From positions 2,622,873 through 2,686,872 of the forward strand of contig NZ_JARVSM010000001.1 in NCBI RefSeq assembly GCF_030209175.1: a stretch of DNA of 64,000 nt, read 5' to 3'. Of this stretch, positions 53,688 through 63,893 are shown piece by piece (the first letter of the stretch is position 1; each line of letters begins with the position of its first letter). The notes beneath the pieces are model-generated. The model saw only the letters and a program-made list of their open reading frames with translations, did not search any database and was not told the DNA's origin. Source of the stretch: Pseudomonas sp. efr-133-TYG-5 (GTDB taxonomy: Bacteria > Pseudomonadota > Gammaproteobacteria > Pseudomonadales > Pseudomonadaceae). The translations under genes and the position numbers were made by a program.

Positions 53688-54259
53688 GGCGCCGCCGGTT
53701 TGCGGCGTGACAACTGCAACACGCTCGGATGGATGCGCACGCCGCTGCGGGCGACGGAGTCGAGGTTGACCTCGAACGACACCTGCTCATCGCCGACCCG
53801 CAGACAGAACAGACTGCCGACCGTGCACTGATCGCCACCCTCGCTGATGCTCAACACCGGATGGCCGATCAGGGAAGCAAACAGTCGACTGCGTTCCTCA
53901 GCGGTGAGCTTGCCGATGTACACCGCGTCGCACTCGCTGACGATGGCCGGGTTGTCGGCCAGCAGGCGGCGTACGATGACCGGGCGGCCAGTGGCCTGGG
54001 TCGTGCCCTTGACCAGGTCATCGGTGTATTCGGTGGGGCCGACGATGCACAGGCGCAGTTGCGCCGGTTCCACCGGCCAGCGCGCATAACTGAGAATGCC
54101 AAGCACCACCTGGGTCACCGACCTGGCCCGTTGCTCGGCCATGCTCGGCGGCGTTTGCGTTTGCGCGAACACCATACCCGACAGTAAACAGAGCAGACCG
54201 ACAAGCAGCACTCGCTTGCAGCCAACTACGCGCTCTGTCGCCCAGACAGCCACCTTCAT
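53684..54259 (-). CDS. yfiR: YfiR periplasmic repressor of the diguanylate cyclase
   Basis: A 191-aa periplasmic protein with a signal peptide (VLLVGLLCLLSGMVFA, cleaved after about 32). Four Cys (LRLCIVG, SECDAVY and the pair in DQCTVGSLFCL) fit the two disulphides of YfiR, which set its folding and thus its hold on YfiN. The start at 54259 is chosen because the signal follows; an upstream ATG at 54307 is less likely. First gene of yfiR-yfiN-yfiB. Confidence 0.88.
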   Translation of the reverse strand: MKVAVWATERVVGCKRVLLVGLLCLLSGMVFAQTQTPPSMAEQRARSVTQVVLGILSYARWPVEPAQLRLCIVGPTEYTDDLVKGTTQATGRPVIVRRLLADNPAIVSECDAVYIGKLTAEERSRLFASLIGHPVLSISEGGDQCTVGSLFCLRVGDEQVSFEVNLDSVARSGVRIHPSVLQLSRRKPAAP

Positions 54260-54379
54260 GCAGGGATTCTCTTGGATCGTAACGAAATGATGCCGCAACG
54301 ATAGCACAGCGCTGATACGCCAGCGATACAGTGCTTCTGACGGTTTGGTCAGTTACGCGCTTGAACCGCCATGGGCCTT

Positions 54380-56488
54380 TCACCCCTGAGGCGCGGCGCC
54401 CTCCTCCAGTTCCAGCATCAGGCCACTCAGGCGCTTGACCTTGCGCAGCACCGCTTCCTCGAAGACCCCGGCTCGCGGCTCGATCAAGGTAAACCAGTGC
54501 TTGGCCCGGGTGATGCCGGTGTAGATCAGCTCCTTGGTCAACACCGGGTTCAATGCGTCCGGCAGGATCAACGCCGTGTGGGCAAATTCCGAGCCTTGGG
54601 ATTTGTGCACAGTCATTGCGTAAACGGTTTCGACATCATTGAGCCGACTCGGCAGCACGAAGCGCACCCCGCCCTGGCCGTCATTGCGCGGAAAGGCCAC
54701 ACGCAACACCGCTTTGCCGGCATCCGGCCCATCGCGCTCCGGCAGCTTGAGGGCAATACCGATATCGCCGTTCATCAAGCCCAGGCCGTAATCGTTGCGG
54801 GTCATCAACACCGGCCGACCTTCGTACCATTGCTGGTCACTGTCGATCAGGCGCGCCTTGAGCAGGGCCGCGGTAATGCGCTGGTTCAGGCCTTCCACTC
54901 CCCACGGTCCCTTGCGTACTGCGCAGAGCAACTGGAAGTCATCGAACGCCTGCAGAACCGCGCGCGCCCAGTCAACCCAGGCACCATCATCGAACGACGC
55001 CGCAGGCGCCGGACGCTGGTTGCGCAACACGCTCAGGTAATGCCGGTAGCCCTGCGGCCCCTCGCCGTGCCCGTCGAGCAGCAGACGCTCCAGCGCCCGA
55101 TCCTGTTCCCCCTTGAGCGGCAGCGAGAACACATCGTCATGACTACGGGCGAGCAGCAGCTGACGAGCTTCGTCCGGCCGTTGCTGATTGACCCGCCGCG
55201 CCAGCTGACCGATACCACTGCCCTCACCGAAGCGTCGCGAATGGCGCAACATCACCACTTGCTGAGCCAGTGGATGCGAACCGTCGGTGCCCTCGCGCAA
55301 ACCGCTGTCCGACATTGACTCACCACTCACCGACTCCAGCCACTGGCGAGTCTGCGGGCTGTACCAGCCGGCCTCGGCATCCCGGCACAAATCGCCCAGC
55401 ACTGCCCCGGCCTCCACCGAAGCCAGCTGATCCTTGTCACCGAGCAACACCAGACGCGCATGGGCCGGCAAGGCATCGAGCAGATTGGCCATCATCTCCA
55501 GGTCGATCATCGACGCTTCGTCGATCACCAAGACATCCAGCGGCAAGCGATTACCGGCGTGATGTCGAAAATGTCGGGTACCCGGGCGGCTGCCGAGCAA
55601 GCGGTGCACCGTGGTCACGTCGCAGGGAATCTTCTCGCGCACGGACTCGGGCACCTTCAGCGATTGCACCTGCTGGCTGATCGACTCGGTCAAGCGTGCC
55701 GCCGCCTTCCCCGTGGGTGCCGCGAGACGAATACGCAGCGGCTGACCCGCCGCGACCGCAGGCGCCTGGAGCAGAGCCAACAGACGCACGACCGTGGTGG
55801 TTTTGCCGGTCCCGGGACCACCAGTGACGATGCTGAATGCGCCGCGCGTGGCCAGGGCACAGGCGAGTTTCTGCCAGTCGATCGGCCCCGCGCTCCTGGC
55901 CGGGCCGAACAATTCGTCCAGACGTTGCGGCAGATCGCCCGGGGTCGGCTCCTGTTGCGCGAGCCGTTGGCGCAAGGCGCTGTCGATGCGCCGCTCGTAC
56001 GTCCAGTAACGGCGTAGATAGAGGCGCTTGCCGGATAACACCAGCGGACGCTGCGCAGCGGCCTCGCTCGCATCCGCCGCCAAAGCCACCAACGGACTGG
56101 CTGCCAGCACTTTGCACCAGTGGGCGCCGTCGAGGGTCTCGAGCAACTGCGACGGCAGCAACAGCACGCCACCTTGCAGGTCACCTTCGGGCGGCAACGA
56201 CAGGGCGAAATCCGGTGCCTTCAGGGTCTCGAACAGATCCAGGCAGACATGCCCATGACCGAGCTGATGGCTGGTCAACGCGGCGGCCAGCAAAACCAAT
56301 GGATCGGCGTCAGGCGCAAGGTCATGGATAAAAGCCACGAACGCCTTGTCGAGCGAACGCAGCCAGCCACGTTCGACCCAACGGCCGAGCAACAGCAGCA
56401 GATCACCGGCGTGGGTCAGGGGCATCAGGTTGGCCAGACTGTCGGCCGCCAATGGCGTTGGCAGCAGATCGGCGAACGTGCGGCTCAT
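54380..56488 (-). CDS. recD: Exonuclease V subunit RecD
   Basis: A 702-aa 5'-3' SF1 helicase subunit of RecBCD. An N-terminal domain at about 1-150 binds RecB. Walker A is GGPGTGKTTT, motif II is VIDEASMID, and the C-terminal motif VI region ETVYAMTVHKSQGSEF leads to LIYTGITRAK. The start overlaps recB by four bases (ATGA). Full length. Confidence 0.94.
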   Translation of the reverse strand: MSRTFADLLPTPLAADSLANLMPLTHAGDLLLLLGRWVERGWLRSLDKAFVAFIHDLAPDADPLVLLAAALTSHQLGHGHVCLDLFETLKAPDFALSLPPEGDLQGGVLLLPSQLLETLDGAHWCKVLAASPLVALAADASEAAAQRPLVLSGKRLYLRRYWTYERRIDSALRQRLAQQEPTPGDLPQRLDELFGPARSAGPIDWQKLACALATRGAFSIVTGGPGTGKTTTVVRLLALLQAPAVAAGQPLRIRLAAPTGKAAARLTESISQQVQSLKVPESVREKIPCDVTTVHRLLGSRPGTRHFRHHAGNRLPLDVLVIDEASMIDLEMMANLLDALPAHARLVLLGDKDQLASVEAGAVLGDLCRDAEAGWYSPQTRQWLESVSGESMSDSGLREGTDGSHPLAQQVVMLRHSRRFGEGSGIGQLARRVNQQRPDEARQLLLARSHDDVFSLPLKGEQDRALERLLLDGHGEGPQGYRHYLSVLRNQRPAPAASFDDGAWVDWARAVLQAFDDFQLLCAVRKGPWGVEGLNQRITAALLKARLIDSDQQWYEGRPVLMTRNDYGLGLMNGDIGIALKLPERDGPDAGKAVLRVAFPRNDGQGGVRFVLPSRLNDVETVYAMTVHKSQGSEFAHTALILPDALNPVLTKELIYTGITRAKHWFTLIEPRAGVFEEAVLRKVKRLSGLMLELEEGAAPQG

Positions 56489-59400
56489 AGCAATACTCCC
56501 TGTTCCCACGCGGGTTCGGCTTTCGGCTCCGGTTTGCCCTGGAACATTCGATCCAGGCGCTCGATCAGCTCGCGCGGCGGACGCACGAAATACACGCCCC
56601 CGCTGGCTGCCCGTGTTCCACGCAGAAACAGATACAGCGCACCGCCGATATGCCGGTCGTAATCGTAATCGGCCAGCCGCGCCTTGAGCTGGCGATGCAG
56701 TGCCAGCAGGTACAGCACGTATTGCAGGTCATAGCGGTTGTCGAGAATCGACTGCTCCATGGCCTGGCTGGTATAGGCGAGGTCGTCGGCCCCCAGCCAG
56801 TTGGATTTGTAATCGGCAACGTAGTAGCGGCCCGCATGTTCGAACGTCAGGTCGATAAAACCCTTGAACATGCCATTGAGCTGGACCGCTTCGGCCCCCA
56901 CTCGGGCCTGACCATTGTGCGTGCTCTGCCGCACCAGTTCGTCGAGTTTCAGTACATCGACCTTGTGGCTGGCGAACCAGAACTCCATCTCCACCTGATA
57001 GTGCGTCAACTGCCCCAACACCACCGGCGGCTGCTCAACGCCGACTGGCAACGGTGCTTTGAGCAGGTGCTGCAACCAGTCGCTCAGCGTGACGATCCAG
57101 CCCTGCCAACCACGGCGATTGCAGCGTCGCGCAACGGCATCCGCCAATGCCTCACGGGATACGTCGAACCCTTCTTCACCCGCCCATTCGAGCAGGCCAT
57201 GCAGAAACGTCCCCGGGTTCGGACCGCGGGGGAATCGGTGGATATCCGCACCACCGACAACGATGTCACGCATGGCATCCGGATCGAGCCGTTCGTCATC
57301 GAAGAGTTTTTGCGCCTGCGGACTGTCCGGTGCCTCGTCACTACCAACGCTCAGCACGTCGCTGATGCGCAAGGCACTGTAGGAGGCGATCCACCAGTTC
57401 TCGCTGGCCTTGCGCTTGGGCAAGAGCGTCGCGCGTAACAGGGTTTGATCGCGCGGCGGCTGGTAGTGCTCGGTGGTAGCGAGCGGCATCTCGGCGACGC
57501 TGATTGCCGGGCAGTTATCCTGCAAATCACGTAACCAGCCATTCAACTTGCTCGACTCGCCCAGCAATGCGCCGCCGCCGAGCAGATAGCCCAATGCCGA
57601 CAAATGCAGCACGGAACTGTTGTTATTGCCGCGCTTGAGATCGCTCACTCCCAGCCAGCAGGCGTGTTGTGCGCGGGTCAGGGCGACGTAGAGCAGACGC
57701 AGATCCTCGGCCAGGCGCTCGTTGTCTGCCCGCGCAATCAGTTCGGCTGTCGGTTTCAGACTGACCTGCGCCTTGCCCGAGGCGTCGTGGTAGTGCAACG
57801 GCAGGCGACTGCCATCGACCGGTTTCGCCGAACAGATGAACGGCAGGAACACCAGCGGATACTCAAGCCCCTTGGACTTGTGGATGGTCACGACCTTGAC
57901 CAGCTGTTCGTCGCTCTCCAGACGCAGGATCTGTTCTTCGCCGGCCTGGCCGGACAAGGCCAGATGCTCGGCCAGATAACGGATCAGTGCCTGCTCGCCA
58001 TCGAGTTCGGCGGCGGCCTGTTGCAGCAGCTCCGACAAATGCAGCAGGTTGGTCAGGACTCGCTCGCCATCACTGCGGGCCAGCAGCGCGCGCGGCAGAT
58101 GGAAATCATGCAGGAGGCGACGCAGCATCGGCAGCACGCCCTGCTTGCGCCAGAGCTCACGATAACTGCGGAACTGCATGACCCGGTTTTCCCAGACCCG
58201 TTCATCCTGGTTCAGGCGCTCCAGCTCGGCCAATGGCAGATTCAGCGTGACGCAGGCCAGGGCGGCCTTCAGCGAGCGTTCGACATCCGGCTCGGCACAG
58301 GCCTTCAACCAAGTCAGCAGGTCGTGGGCTTCCTGGGCGGCGAACACGGAATCCTTGTCGGACAGGTAAACACTGCGCACGCCGCGGGCTGCGAGTTCGC
58401 TGCGCACGGACTGCGCCTCTTTACCGTCGCGCACCAGAATCGCGATGTCCGCCGGTCGCACGCCTCGCCAATCCTTGCCGTCTTCCACGAACCCTGCCTG
58501 GCCGGCCTGCCCGCCATTGAGCAACGCTGTGATTTCACTGGCGCACGCGGCGGCCAGTTGCTGGCGGTACACCGCGCCGGACAGCGGCTGCTCGCTGGAC
58601 AATTGCCAGACATTCAGTGCCGGGACTTCCTGCCCGGCTATCTGCAGTTGTTCTTTGCGTCCCTGGGACGCCACAGGCAGAAACGGCACCGGGTTGTCGC
58701 CAGTGGTTGCGCGGAACAGAAACGCTCCCCAGCCCTGCTCGCGGATTTCGGCACGTTCGAACACATGGTTCACCGCACGCACCATGGCGTGACTGGAACG
58801 GAAGTTGGTCCCGAGGGTATGCAGGCGCCCCGTCGTCGCCTGACGCGCACGCAGATAGGTGTAGATGTCCGCACCGCGAAACGCGTAGATCGCCTGTTTC
58901 GGGTCGCCGATCAGAAACAGCCCGGTCTCGGAGTTGTTCTCCTCGATGCGATAGATGCTTTCGAAGATGCGGTACTGCACCGGATCGGTGTCCTGAAATT
59001 CGTCGATCAGGGCGACCGGAAATTGCTCGCGAATCAGGCTGGCAAGACGTTCGCCGCCCTCAGCCTGCAACGCCGCATCGAGGCGCAGCAGCATGTCGTC
59101 GAAACCCATTTCGGCGCGCCGACGTTTCTCTTCTTCAAAGCGATTGCCGACCCACCTGGCGGCATGCTGCAACACTGCAGCATCGGGGCTGGGCAATTCG
59201 TCGAGACGCGACTTCAACGTCGCCATGGCATCCAGGCCCGGGTGATCCGGGGCCTGGCCTTTCCAGGCTTCGGCCATGCCTTCGGGCGTCAGTCGAGTAA
59301 AGCCGGTACCGATATCGAGTTGCTCCAGAGCCTCGTCTTCAGCCCAGGCCTTGAGCTTTTCGAACCACGGCTCGAAGTAACGCGCCTGCATCTTGCGACC

Positions 59401-60174
59401 GTCGACCGCTTTGCTGGCAACGCCTTGCTGGCAGATCGCGAGCAATTCGTCTGCCCACTGTTGCCAGGGCATTTTCAGCTCGACCAGGGCAGCACGACGC
59501 TCCTGCAGGCACTCATCGATGAGTTCGGCAGGCGTCCTGTCTTCGTTGCTGTCACGCTCGCTGGCGAACAATCCGCGCACCCGCGGCAACAAGGCTGCCG
59601 GTCCGCCCCAGTTGTTGCGCACCCAGTTCAGAGCGTCGCCCTGCATCGGATAGCAGAACAGGCGCCAGTAATCGCGCAGCACTTCGCCCAACAGATCGCT
59701 GTGATCGGTCTCAAGTGACTGAGTAAACAGACTGCCACTGTCGAACGCATGCTCGCGCAGCATGCGTTGGCACCAACTGTGGATCGTCGAGACGGCGGCC
59801 TCGTCCATCCACTGTGCGGCGATATCCAGACGATTGGCGCAACCGGGCCACTGCGCCGGTTCGAACTGCTCGCGCAGCTGGCTGATCAATGCATCGGGGG
59901 CCGGCGTCTCGTCACGGAAGAACCGCGCGGCTTCGGCCAGCCGCGTGCGAATGCGTTCGCGCAGCTCTTTGGTCGCCGCATCGGTGAATGTCACCACCAG
60001 GATCTGCGGCGGCAAGAGTTCATGACTGAACCCACTGGACGCACCGCCGTGGCCAAGAATCAGGCGCAGGTACAGTGCGGAAATGGTGAAGGTCTTGCCG
60101 GTACCGGCGCTGGCCTCGATCAACTGGCTTCCCCGCAGCGGGAACGCCAGGGCAAGCGGTGTCTTGTCACTCAT
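56485..60174 (-). CDS. recB: Exonuclease V subunit RecB
   Basis: A 1229-aa 3'-5' helicase and nuclease. Walker A is EASAGTGKTFT near residue 20, then UvrD-like motifs IDEFQDTDP and VVTIHKSKGLEYPLV. A C-terminal nuclease domain carries the catalytic DYKSNWLG after GFIDLTFEH. The start at 60174 overlaps recC by four bases; an upstream frame extension is not used. Works with RecC and RecD in double-strand break repair and in degrading phage DNA. Confidence 0.94.
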   Translation of the reverse strand: MSDKTPLALAFPLRGSQLIEASAGTGKTFTISALYLRLILGHGGASSGFSHELLPPQILVVTFTDAATKELRERIRTRLAEAARFFRDETPAPDALISQLREQFEPAQWPGCANRLDIAAQWMDEAAVSTIHSWCQRMLREHAFDSGSLFTQSLETDHSDLLGEVLRDYWRLFCYPMQGDALNWVRNNWGGPAALLPRVRGLFASERDSNEDRTPAELIDECLQERRAALVELKMPWQQWADELLAICQQGVASKAVDGRKMQARYFEPWFEKLKAWAEDEALEQLDIGTGFTRLTPEGMAEAWKGQAPDHPGLDAMATLKSRLDELPSPDAAVLQHAARWVGNRFEEEKRRRAEMGFDDMLLRLDAALQAEGGERLASLIREQFPVALIDEFQDTDPVQYRIFESIYRIEENNSETGLFLIGDPKQAIYAFRGADIYTYLRARQATTGRLHTLGTNFRSSHAMVRAVNHVFERAEIREQGWGAFLFRATTGDNPVPFLPVASQGRKEQLQIAGQEVPALNVWQLSSEQPLSGAVYRQQLAAACASEITALLNGGQAGQAGFVEDGKDWRGVRPADIAILVRDGKEAQSVRSELAARGVRSVYLSDKDSVFAAQEAHDLLTWLKACAEPDVERSLKAALACVTLNLPLAELERLNQDERVWENRVMQFRSYRELWRKQGVLPMLRRLLHDFHLPRALLARSDGERVLTNLLHLSELLQQAAAELDGEQALIRYLAEHLALSGQAGEEQILRLESDEQLVKVVTIHKSKGLEYPLVFLPFICSAKPVDGSRLPLHYHDASGKAQVSLKPTAELIARADNERLAEDLRLLYVALTRAQHACWLGVSDLKRGNNNSSVLHLSALGYLLGGGALLGESSKLNGWLRDLQDNCPAISVAEMPLATTEHYQPPRDQTLLRATLLPKRKASENWWIASYSALRISDVLSVGSDEAPDSPQAQKLFDDERLDPDAMRDIVVGGADIHRFPRGPNPGTFLHGLLEWAGEEGFDVSREALADAVARRCNRRGWQGWIVTLSDWLQHLLKAPLPVGVEQPPVVLGQLTHYQVEMEFWFASHKVDVLKLDELVRQSTHNGQARVGAEAVQLNGMFKGFIDLTFEHAGRYYVADYKSNWLGADDLAYTSQAMEQSILDNRYDLQYVLYLLALHRQLKARLADYDYDRHIGGALYLFLRGTRAASGGVYFVRPPRELIERLDRMFQGKPEPKAEPAWEQGVLL

Positions 60175-63100
60175 GCCTGTGCCCCCTCGCCGGTCAGTGA
60201 TCGCCAAGGTGCTTCCAGCAAGGGTCGGTACAACGTCTCGCACCAGCCAGAGAACGTCTCGTCCGCCGACAGTGCGTCGTAATCGGGGAACTGCCTGCTC
60301 AATGCCGGACTTTCGCGCCGCTCGCCTTCGCTGGTCTGGCCATCGCCTTCGTAGGCTTTGCGCGCAGCGGCCTGGGCCTTGAGCGGATCGCTCTGAGCCA
60401 GCCAGGCAAACGCTGTCTTGACCGCGACCGGCAGTGGTTGGCGCATGCCTGCCCGCCAGGCGAGCAGCAACTCGCCCAGCAACCCGAGCGCGCGCTCCTG
60501 CGCCATCGGCTCGAGCAGCAAGGTGTCATCGCTGGCCACCAATGCGGTGCTCAAGGAAAGTCCACTGGCACAGGCCACCAGGTGGTTGACCCATGGTTTT
60601 ATCAGCCGATGCCACTTGCGGCTTTTGATCGAGCCGATGCTATTGGGAATCGTCGAGACCGAGAGCATGCCGCCATCGGCACGCCGATGCAGGCCACCGA
60701 GCCAGCCCTCCAGACTCAACCCCTGGGACTCGATACTGATCGCAATCGCACTGGTCACGGGAGTAGGCCATAACGCCAGGAGTTGTTGATAACGTTGCAG
60801 CAAATCCGGTAATGGCTCGATCAACTCCTTTTGCAGGCACTCGCCAAAACCGGCCATGGGCAGCAACCCGCTGGCCTGCAACCGTTGAGCCTGCGCGGCC
60901 AGTGCCTGTTCGACATTGTCCGGCTGACCGAGCGCGGCCGCGAGCAGACTGTCGCTCAGCGTATAGCGCTGCAGCGCATCCAGCACGAAGGGTTCTTCAT
61001 CCGCCAACGGTGCCTCGGCAGATTCGAAATACACCTTGAGTCTCTGCGTGAAGAAATGCCGAACCGGATTGCGCAGGAAATCCTGCAGCAAGGCGAGACT
61101 CAGCGGTTCCTCCTGAACATGAGGCTCCAGCAGCTCGGTTTCGCCCAGCGGTGCGTGCTGCTGATGCAACACCTGCCATTCGCTGGCATAGCTGAACAGC
61201 GCCTCGCCTTCGTGGAAGTAACGGGCACTGAAAGGTTGCAGCGGATGCTCTTCGGTCAGGGCAGCCAGCAAGTCCCGGCTTTCATCGGTCAAGCGCCAAC
61301 CACTGGCGAGGTGATCGCGCAATTGTCCGATCAGCACCGATGCCGGGCGCTCACTGTTGTCGCGAATACTGCGGCCGACCCAACTGATGTAGAGCTGGTG
61401 TCGGGCCGACAACAGCGCCTCAAGCAGCAGATAGCGGTCATCCTCGCGCCGGGACCGATCGCCAGGTCGGTAATCGCTGCCCATCAGGTCAAAGTCCAGC
61501 GGCGGCTGTGCCCGCGGGTAATCACCATCGTTCATCCCGAGCAGACAGACCAGTTTGAAAGGGATCGCACGCATCGGCATCAACGTACAGAAATTCACTG
61601 CACCGGCGAGAAAACGCTGGGACAGTCGACCTTGATCCAGACCGGCCAACCAGGCTTCACGAACTACGGTCAGCGGCAACTCCTCCTGCAAACCGACGGC
61701 CTCACAGGTTTCCAGCCACGTTTCGCGCAGCTCTTCGAGTTGGCTCAGCAAATAGTCGTCATGTTCGTTGTCAGCCTTGAAGAACAATTGCAGCAACGCC
61801 TGCAGACGATTGCCCCATTCCTGCGGCTGCGCCGGTTGCATGAGTTGCTGATGGGAAATTTCCAGGGTGTCCAGCAACGCCACCAGCGGACCGATCAACG
61901 CCGCATCCAGCCCGCCGATTTCATCATAGGGTTCGATACCCGCGCAGGCATTGGAGGTGCCCACCGCGTAACCGAGCAACATGCGCCGCAGGCCGAAACG
62001 CCAACTGTTCTGCTCCAGCTCCTCTGGCAGTCCAAGCCCGGCACGCTGCTCGGCGTTCATGCCCCAGCGCACACCAGCGCCTTCGATCCAGCGATGCAGG
62101 GTCGGCAGATCCCGTTCCTGCACGCCGAAGCGAGCACGCAGTGCTGGGACGTCGAGCAGGTCGAGGATTTCGCTGACCGGGAATCGGCTATCCGGCAACT
62201 TCAACAGATGCTCGACAGCGATCAGCAAGGGGTCGCGACCGCGCTGGCCCTGGTCCGCCAGGGTGAACGGGATGAAGCGTGGATCATGCCGATCGAGCTG
62301 GCCAAACACCGCACGAATGTGCGGTGCATAGCTGTCGATGTCCGGCACCATGACGATGACATCGCGAGGCCGCAATTGTGGGTTGGCGCTGAATCGGGCC
62401 AGGAGCTGATCGTGGAGAATCTCGACTTCGCGCTGGGCGCTGTGGGCAATGTGAAAGCGGATGGAGTCGTCACAAGCGAGATCGACCGGTGGCCAGCAGG
62501 TGCGGGTTTCGTTGAGTGGGCGTAGCTCCAGAATGTCATCCTGCAGTTGATTGAGCATATTCTGTGGCTGCGTTTCGCTGAACAGGTCTATGCGCCCATC
62601 GCGAAAGGCCGCGCGGTAACTGTTGGGGTCATCGTAGCTGTCGAGCAGGTTGATATAGTCCCGGCCCTGTTTGCCCCAGGCCGCCAACAGCGGGTGGGCG
62701 TGCTGATGCAGGGAGTCGGGATCCAGCACTGCCGGCATTCCGCTTTTGCGCGCCTGCCTTTTGTAATGGTGCCGCAACAGATCCTTGTCCGCGACGATAT
62801 CTGCCCAGTGATGCCGACAAGGGTTGTGGACACACAGCAGCACCTGGCTGAACCGTGCGAGTCCGGCCAACGCCTCCAGCACCTGAGCCGGCAGGGAAGA
62901 AATCCCGAACACGATCACTCGCGACGGGATGCCGACCGGTGTCTCTTCAAGATGGGAGATGCGCTCGATAAAGCGCTGATGAACACCGGCGCGGCTTTGT
63001 GCCATACCTTGCTCACCGACGTCCTCGAGAAGCGCGCGCCAGAGCTCGGCTTGCCAGCAATTGGTGGGCGACAGCGGTTTCACTTCGCCTCTTACATTAC

Positions 63101-63623
63101 GCAACTGGTGGCGTCCTTCGGCCCAATCCTCCAGCCAGTCGGCGCGGTATACCTGATATTGGTCGAATAGATCCGCCAGACGCTCGGACAACTGATAACG
63201 CTTGCGCAGATCACTGTCGTGAGTCAGGAAGCGTTGCAGCGGTTCGAAATGCGGACGGTCGATGAGCTGCGGCAACAGACGCATCAGGCGCCAGGTTAGC
63301 GGCGCTTTGTCGAGCAGGGATTTGGCCGGGATTTCATCTTTGCCCAGCACCATGCGGTATAGCTGCCACATGAAACTGCCTGGCAGTTGCACGTCTATCG
63401 CTGCAGCAATTCCGCAGCCACCCAGATCATCGTCTTCAGGATCTTCAGCCAGTGCCAGCTTGAGCCATTGGGCGATGCCATTGCTTTGTACAAGGGCGAT
63501 TTCATTCTCCAAGGGAGCCAGCGGATAACGCCGCATTACGCTGACCACCAGGCTGCGCAGTTCGTCCAGGCTGTTGCTCTGGACCACCATGAATGCAGCG
63601 TTGAGGGACTGAGCGTCCGGCAT
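60171..63623 (-). CDS. recC: Exonuclease V subunit RecC
   Basis: A 1150-aa subunit that splits the DNA strands and reads Chi. It has the family N-terminus (VVQSNSLDELRSL...RRYPLAPLENEIALVQSNG), PGSFMWQLYRMVLG, VMVPDIDSYAP, and a remote nuclease-like fold lacking the catalytic residues. AAGGAAG precedes the ATG at 63623. First gene of recC-recB-recD. Confidence 0.94.
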   Translation of the reverse strand: MPDAQSLNAAFMVVQSNSLDELRSLVVSVMRRYPLAPLENEIALVQSNGIAQWLKLALAEDPEDDDLGGCGIAAAIDVQLPGSFMWQLYRMVLGKDEIPAKSLLDKAPLTWRLMRLLPQLIDRPHFEPLQRFLTHDSDLRKRYQLSERLADLFDQYQVYRADWLEDWAEGRHQLRNVRGEVKPLSPTNCWQAELWRALLEDVGEQGMAQSRAGVHQRFIERISHLEETPVGIPSRVIVFGISSLPAQVLEALAGLARFSQVLLCVHNPCRHHWADIVADKDLLRHHYKRQARKSGMPAVLDPDSLHQHAHPLLAAWGKQGRDYINLLDSYDDPNSYRAAFRDGRIDLFSETQPQNMLNQLQDDILELRPLNETRTCWPPVDLACDDSIRFHIAHSAQREVEILHDQLLARFSANPQLRPRDVIVMVPDIDSYAPHIRAVFGQLDRHDPRFIPFTLADQGQRGRDPLLIAVEHLLKLPDSRFPVSEILDLLDVPALRARFGVQERDLPTLHRWIEGAGVRWGMNAEQRAGLGLPEELEQNSWRFGLRRMLLGYAVGTSNACAGIEPYDEIGGLDAALIGPLVALLDTLEISHQQLMQPAQPQEWGNRLQALLQLFFKADNEHDDYLLSQLEELRETWLETCEAVGLQEELPLTVVREAWLAGLDQGRLSQRFLAGAVNFCTLMPMRAIPFKLVCLLGMNDGDYPRAQPPLDFDLMGSDYRPGDRSRREDDRYLLLEALLSARHQLYISWVGRSIRDNSERPASVLIGQLRDHLASGWRLTDESRDLLAALTEEHPLQPFSARYFHEGEALFSYASEWQVLHQQHAPLGETELLEPHVQEEPLSLALLQDFLRNPVRHFFTQRLKVYFESAEAPLADEEPFVLDALQRYTLSDSLLAAALGQPDNVEQALAAQAQRLQASGLLPMAGFGECLQKELIEPLPDLLQRYQQLLALWPTPVTSAIAISIESQGLSLEGWLGGLHRRADGGMLSVSTIPNSIGSIKSRKWHRLIKPWVNHLVACASGLSLSTALVASDDTLLLEPMAQERALGLLGELLLAWRAGMRQPLPVAVKTAFAWLAQSDPLKAQAAARKAYEGDGQTSEGERRESPALSRQFPDYDALSADETFSGWCETLYRPLLEAPWRSLTGEGAQA

Positions 63624-63736
63624 AAAAGCTTCCTTGGAAAAGTACAAAAGCCAGGCAGAACCTTAGCACTGTCGGCCGGCGGTGACAGCCGGAAGGCGTC
63701 CGCAAATGCTGTACGAACTTTCCTGCGGGCAAAACA

Positions 63737-63766
63737 AAACCCCAACTGCTTTCGCAATTGGGGTTT
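63737..63766 (-). terminator. Terminator of the rRNA operon
   Basis: On the minus strand AAACCCCAATTGC and GCAGTTGGGGTTT form 13 pairs (one G-T) closed by a GAAA tetraloop, followed by a T-rich stretch. It lies about 12 bases after the 5S rRNA. Confidence 0.9.
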
Positions 63767-63777
63767 CGGAATTTAAT

Positions 63778-63893
63778 CTTGACGATGACCTACTCTCACA
63801 TGGGGAAACCCCACACTACCATCGGCGATGCATCGTTTCACTTCTGAGTTCGGGATGGGATCAGGTGGTTCCAATGCTCTATGGTCGTCAAGA
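63778..63893 (-). rRNA. rrf: 5S ribosomal RNA
   Basis: About 116 bases match Pseudomonas 5S rRNA on the minus strand: helix I CTTGACGA with TCGTCAAG, and the conserved CCCATCCCGAACTCAGAAG core and GTAGTGTGGGG. It is the last gene of an rRNA operon transcribed from the right. The ends may be off by one or two bases. Confidence 0.95.

Noticed and set aside
57604..62525. Long plus-strand frames opposite recB and recC (704 and 564 aa)
   Set aside because: Antisense artefacts of GC-rich codons; recB and recC are intact on the minus strand.
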